64,000 bases of DNA, from NCBI GenBank assembly GCA_963691705.1, contig OY829546.1, positions 2,614,001-2,678,000 of the forward strand, read 5' to 3'. Source of the DNA: Viola odorata. Its lineage: Eukaryota > Streptophyta > Magnoliopsida > Malpighiales > Violaceae. Positions 59,276-64,000 of the stretch are shown one piece after another (the first letter of the stretch is position 1; each line of letters begins with the position of its first letter). The notes under the pieces were generated by a model. That model searched no databases. It was not told the origin of the DNA and saw nothing but the letters and a program-made list of their open reading frames with translations. Both the position numbers and the translations under genes were made by a program.

Positions 59276-62200
59276 ATTAATAAAGTAAACTATTTAAACA
59301 TTATTAATTGCAACGGTTATGGTGTTTTTTTAATTTTAAAAATCGATTGTGGTATTTTATGTGAGTTTGGAACGAGGCCTAAATAACTTGAGCAATGCTG
59401 CACCGCATGCACTCCCAACTCCCCCCCTTGAAATTTCGAAGATGGGCCCTCTTGGTCCAAGTTCGGATTAAAATCAAAGTTTGGGCCCTTTTAAGCTATG
59501 AGCAGCTCATTTTGGGCCTTAACAACTAAGAAAGGGTTGGGCCTCTTTTTTTCTTCCAATTCGGTAGTTCGAAACCATGTCTTTCAAATTGTGATGAATA
59601 TGAAATTATAAAATTTAATTTGTGTTAATTTTGGAAGTTAGAAATTCTAAATCTACCGAACTTTTTGATGAACACCACTAGACATACCACTACACCAAGA
59701 ACAACAACACGATCTGGTAGTGTCATTTTTCAATTTCTCTTCTCAAGTTTATTTTGCAGCTAAAAACATTTTTTTCTTTTGTCTAAATTATTCCGCGGAA
59801 CTACAAGCCCAACCTTTTTGGGACCAGAAATGAATCAACTACGCTATTTATCTACTTCTTGGCCTTTCAAGCTTTAAAAGTGCAAGTAGGATCAAATGAA
59901 TATATTTGGAATGCCATCTTTAATAAGAGCATTTACGACATTTAATTTACATTTAAATGAGTCATTTGCCTCAGTACTTTATCATTTTAGAATTAGTGAC
60001 TCCAGTTTGTAGTGTTATACCATATTTTCAGCAAGTGATCATAACACATGGTAGAAAATCAAAATTGGTATAGACCAACTTAAAACCTAGACATTATTAT
60101 TTGCATCTTTTTCAATGTTATTAGGGTACCCATCTCATTTTTTTGGAATGTAACACCAACCCATTTTGAAAAACACAATGCTAATATAATATTTCCCCCC
60201 AAAAGTAGATCCATTGATGGAAGATATTCATTCTCGTTTATTTATTACCGAAATGAACACTAGGTGATTGACGTGAATTGTTTAATACTCTAATTTGATA
60301 CTCTTTTCATTACTAGATAAATGACATTTTGGATGATTTTATAAAAATTAAGAAAGCAATTAATTACTCTTGATTGGAAAAAACCCTCAATACTTAATTC
60401 AATCCGTTTTAATATCATAAACTCAATTAATTACTCCACGAATTAAGCACTCCATCATACTTAATAAAATTGACAATCAATTGCAAATTTACCTTAAAAG
60501 AGCAAAACGTTACGTTATTTTAGTATGCAGACCTATTCCTTTCAAAACGTTATTTATTTAATGATGAAAAAAATACAAAATAATAATGCGACTCATTTTA
60601 TGGAAAAATTAATTGCTATTAACACTATATTCTTGTACTGTTCTAAGTTGCGAACAATTTGTCCAATCTCACTATCACTCAAAATTCTACGCCATTAAAG
60701 TTGGAAGTCAATCAACTTATTTTTTATTTATGTTCATACTAGCATTGATTATTATCTACATAGAAAAATAGCAATAAGGTCCATAAATAATGAATGAATG
60801 TGGTGGACAGCAATCAAAGCATAGTAACTTTGTAGAAAAATACAAAGGAAAAACGATCAGATCTCTTTTGAAAGTTTGACCGGAGGAAAATGGGAAGAAG
60901 AGTCAACATTGAACAGCAATTTTATATAGTGAGTGATTGAGTCAAGAGTAAAAAGCACGAAGCTTCTTATCAAGTTGCTCATGTGATGAATTAATTTTAA
61001 TTACTTATTTTAAAAAAAGACAAAGGAGAAAAAAAAGTTGGGCCGAAACTGGGCCTAGGTGGGCCCCATAACGTGCTTTCCTTTGCGTAGGCATCTCGTC
61101 AAGTAGTATGTTTTTAGTATTTACTAGTACGTATGAACAAAATAATAATAGATGATGAAGTGATGACAATTTAGTTTATCAACACTTAATTTATATATAT
61201 TAAGTTGGAATTTAACGAATAAAAAAAATTATGTTGAAAGAGTTCTTATTTTTAAAAATCCGAACAAGATTTTATTTCCAAAGTGATGAAAAGAATAAAT
61301 ATTTTTAAACTTACACAATTAAAATATTTTTACGTATTTTTTAATTATTCTTTCAAGTTTTAACTGAGGTTAATCGCATTTAAACTTCACCGACCTCCAT
61401 TTTTAAAATTTGAATTAAAAATAATCTTTATTATTTAACGATAATTAATATTAGTGCCGATGAAATATTATTAAGATAAAAAAAATATGTTTGTACTTTT
61501 AACAACTTGAGACTTGTTTTGGTAAAAAGATAATGGGAAAATAGAAGGACATTCGAATTATTAAACTTTCAATTAAGCTTTCAAGCTACTACATTTCCTA
61601 TCATAAGAGGTCAAGAAATTCTTCAATTTGGTGGATTATAAATTTATAATATAGTAAGGAAATTATGAATGTAATAATAGAAGGCCCAGCCCAACTTAAA
61701 CATAATTAATTATAAGCACATGGTAAAATCCACAGAAATAGAAAAGAATAAAATAATTCATGGACTTTTAATTTTTTTATTTTTAAAAAAAACTCTTCTA
61801 GAAGATCATACCTCACTAATTAAATTAAAGGCAGTCAATCACATAAAAGATAATATCAGAACAAAATCCACAAAACAAAAGTAAAAAAAACTCTCATATA
61901 TTACACTCTGCAACAAACATTTTTTTTTAATATACGTATCTAAAGTTAAAACGACAGTTAATAAAAATGAAAGGGAGTATCATTTTGAGACTTATATAAA
62001 TCAATAACCCCAGTTTATTTAATTTTCTATATTATAAAAAAATATTTGTTCACTATTAATTAAAGTCTTTGACAATTCCGAATTATGGATGAAAAAAAAA
62101 TTAAAAAAATTAATTTTCCAAAAAATAAAAATAAAAAAATCTGAAAAGTCAAAAACTAATAGCTATGAAGTCAAGCAAGGGCAAGCCGCACGTTGGGTGG

Positions 62201-62428
62201 GTGGAGGTAGTTGATCCGTGGAATAACCAAACAACAATCGAGTCTGAGTTGACTCACCCAGTCACTTTCGGGCTTACAATAGTACTGCCCGCACACTAGT
62301 ACTATCCATCTGCCTTCAACACGTTTTCCTACAAATTTTGCAACCCCAACTTGTTTCCTCTGCAACCCAAATGTAAACGCCATCATTTTCCTGCACCAAA
62401 AAAAAACCAGAACAAGAACTAATCAGTC
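59276..62428. other. Intergenic region upstream of the LRR receptor kinase gene
   Basis: AT-rich; no gene, RNA gene or complete mobile element recognised. A Stowaway-like end (ACGACAGTTAATAAAAATGA, GGGAGTATC) is visible at about 61950-61980. Poly-purine and AT runs near 62085-62150 precede the probable leader of the LRR gene. Confidence 0.5.
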
Positions 62429-64000
62429 ATGGAAAAACTATCCTCCCCATTTCAAAAATCCCATTTTCCCCTCCTTTTCTTTGCTCTCCTCGTCCTAATC
62501 TTATTACCCTTTGAAGCAATTTCTCAAAATCTCACAAAAACAGAGCAAGCCATCCTCTTGGACTTAAAGCAGCAGTTTGGAAATCCTGATTTCATCCAGC
62601 ATTGGGATTCATCTTCCTCCCCCTGTTCTTGGGATGAGATTAAATGCACCGGCGGCTCCGTTACTAGTCTTATCCTCAGCAATGTAAACATCAACGTAAC
62701 AGTCCCGCCAGCAACAATTTGTGACCTAAAAAATCTGACCTTTCTCAACTTGTCCTATAATTACTTCTCCAGCGAGTTTCCTAAGGTGTTGTACAAGTGT
62801 TCCAAGTTAGAATATTTGGATCTTTCTCAAAATAATTTCGTGGGTCCAATACCAGATGATATCGACAAGCTTGCAACTCTTAAATTCATCGACCTTGGGG
62901 CTAATCACTTCACCGGTGCTATCCCATCTTCGATAGGAAATCTAGCAGAGTTGCAGGTTCTGAAATTGTATATGAATGAGTTCAATGGTGCTATTCCTAA
63001 GGAGATTGCCAATTTGGCCAATCTTGAGACTTTAGTCATGGCGTATAATGGGTTTTTGCCTGCACCAATTCCTGAGGAGTTTGGTCAGTTGAAGAAGCTG
63101 GGTTATATTTGGATGAGCCAGACCAATTTGATTGGTCAAATTCCACAGAGTTTTAGCAATCTTACTAGCCTTGGGTGGATTGATTTGTCCCAGAATCAAT
63201 TAGAAGGTAATATCCCTAGCTGGGTATTTTCTTTCAAGAATTTGACTACGTTGTCTTTGTTCGGCAATGGATTCTCTGGTGAGATACCTCAGTCAGTAGA
63301 TGGAGCTTGGGATTTGCATACAATTGATCTTTCAATCAATAACTTGACTGGGTCAATACCAGAAGTTTTTGGAAAGTTGAAGAAATTGAATCTTTTGAAT
63401 CTGAACAGAAACCAGTTGTCTGGTCAGATTCCTGCAAGTTTAGGCCTTCTTCCTTCGTTGGTTGATCTTCGAATCTTCGAGAACAACTTCAGCGGAGTCT
63501 TGCCACCTGAGATGGGTCTCCATTCGAATCTCGAAGTGTTCGATGTGTCGACGAATCAATTCTCCGGCCAATTGCCTGAGAATCTGTGTGCTAGAGGTGT
63601 TCTGCAAGGCGTGGTCGCGTTCTCGAACAAGCTCAGTGGGGTGGTGCCTAAATCGCTCGGGAGTTGCAGAACATTGAAGACTGTTCAGCTCTTTGATAAC
63701 AGTTTTTCAGGTGAGATTCCTGCAGGCATTTGGACTATCTACAACATGACATACTTGTTGTTGAGCAACAACTCGTTTTCGGGAAGACTTCCGAGCAAAT
63801 TGTCATGGAATTTGACAAGACTGGAGATCAGCGATAACAGGTTTTCAGGTCCAGTTCCTACTGGTGTATCTACATGGTCGCAGCTGACCGTGTTCATCGC
63901 AAGCAACAATCTCCTTTCAGGTCAAATCCCAACGGAACTGACAAGCCTGTCCCATATTACAACTCTTCTGCTTGATGGTAATCAACTTTCAGGTCAACTT
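62429..64000 (+). CDS. LRR receptor-like kinase ectodomain, class XI (HSL1-like), truncated by window end
   Basis: Cell-surface receptor kinase; only the first 524 codons lie in the window, in one open exon. A signal peptide (MEKLSSPF..., hydrophobic FPLLFFALLVLILLPF, about residues 1-32) is followed by the LRRNT with SSPCSWDEIKC. About sixteen or more plant-type LRRs follow (LxxLxLxxNxxxGxIP), for example LEYLDLSQNNFVGPIPDDID and LHTIDLSINNLTGSIPEVFG, with many N-glycosylation sites. The transmembrane and kinase domains should lie beyond 64000. The PCSWDEI N-terminus and the PAPIPEEFGQLKKLGYIW insertion point to the group of HSL1-like class XI kinases that includes Arabidopsis AT5G25930. Its ligand is not predictable here. 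Confidence 0.93.
   Translation, partial: MEKLSSPFQKSHFPLLFFALLVLILLPFEAISQNLTKTEQAILLDLKQQFGNPDFIQHWDSSSSPCSWDEIKCTGGSVTSLILSNVNINVTVPPATICDLKNLTFLNLSYNYFSSEFPKVLYKCSKLEYLDLSQNNFVGPIPDDIDKLATLKFIDLGANHFTGAIPSSIGNLAELQVLKLYMNEFNGAIPKEIANLANLETLVMAYNGFLPAPIPEEFGQLKKLGYIWMSQTNLIGQIPQSFSNLTSLGWIDLSQNQLEGNIPSWVFSFKNLTTLSLFGNGFSGEIPQSVDGAWDLHTIDLSINNLTGSIPEVFGKLKKLNLLNLNRNQLSGQIPASLGLLPSLVDLRIFENNFSGVLPPEMGLHSNLEVFDVSTNQFSGQLPENLCARGVLQGVVAFSNKLSGVVPKSLGSCRTLKTVQLFDNSFSGEIPAGIWTIYNMTYLLLSNNSFSGRLPSKLSWNLTRLEISDNRFSGPVPTGVSTWSQLTVFIASNNLLSGQIPTELTSLSHITTLLLDGNQLSGQL

Noticed and set aside
62171..62748. Minus-strand ORFs near the LRR receptor gene
   Set aside because: They overlap the leader and first exon of the clearly coding plus strand.

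Overview
This window is nuclear DNA of a flowering plant, most likely a eudicot. It is AT-rich, its genes carry many short introns with GT-AG borders, and it holds Stowaway-type MITEs, a Ty3/gypsy LTR retrotransposon and plant-only families (Aux/IAA, SHH, MLK/PPK kinases, plant HPt proteins, class XI LRR receptor kinases). I cannot name the species.

Layout. 1-2 kb: intergenic DNA with transposon remnants. 2-5.8 kb (+): a casein-kinase-1-like MLK/PPK kinase. 7.4 kb: an orphan exon of an MTR4/HEN2-type RNA helicase. 8.3-10.7 kb (-): a complete SAWADEE-homeodomain (SHH1/SHH2) gene of the RNA-directed DNA methylation pathway. 11.8-16.8 kb (+): a fusion of a UBP16-like deubiquitinase fragment to the C-terminal part of a BIG-type ARF-GEF, with nonsense codons in both halves. 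18.7-21.2 kb (+): a degenerate NYN-domain gene. 22.2-33.9 kb: a scrambled second copy of the 6.9-11.8 kb block. It includes an inverted repeat made from SHH pieces, inverted pieces of the NYN and BIG genes, and a 1.9-kb TIR transposon carrying a wall-associated-kinase ectodomain fragment and a glutamine-rich ORF. 35-38.7 kb (+): NADP-malic enzyme. 39.1-42.6 kb (-): a cereblon-like LON/CULT protein. 43.5-50.9 kb: a young, internally deleted Ty3/gypsy element with a 5-bp TSD and an intron-bearing antisense extra ORF. 52.5-54.4 kb (+): an AHP4-like phosphotransfer protein. 56.6-58.5 kb (+): an Aux/IAA repressor of the IAA18/26 type. 62.4 kb to the end (+): the ectodomain of an LRR receptor kinase, cut by the window edge.

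The intact single-copy genes act in unrelated processes: chromatin and light signalling, RNA-directed DNA methylation, C4-acid metabolism, ubiquitin ligase substrate recognition, cytokinin phosphorelay, auxin response and receptor signalling. They do not form a cluster. The unusual part is 6-34 kb, a nest of duplicated, inverted and fused gene fragments. There, an inverted repeat of SHH sequence lies about 15 kb from the intact SHH gene. If transcribed, it could feed small RNAs back on a gene whose product recruits the small-RNA machinery; that is a hypothesis. All exon borders were placed by eye from splice sites and reading frame; for the complete genes with fully listed exons the summed lengths are multiples of three.
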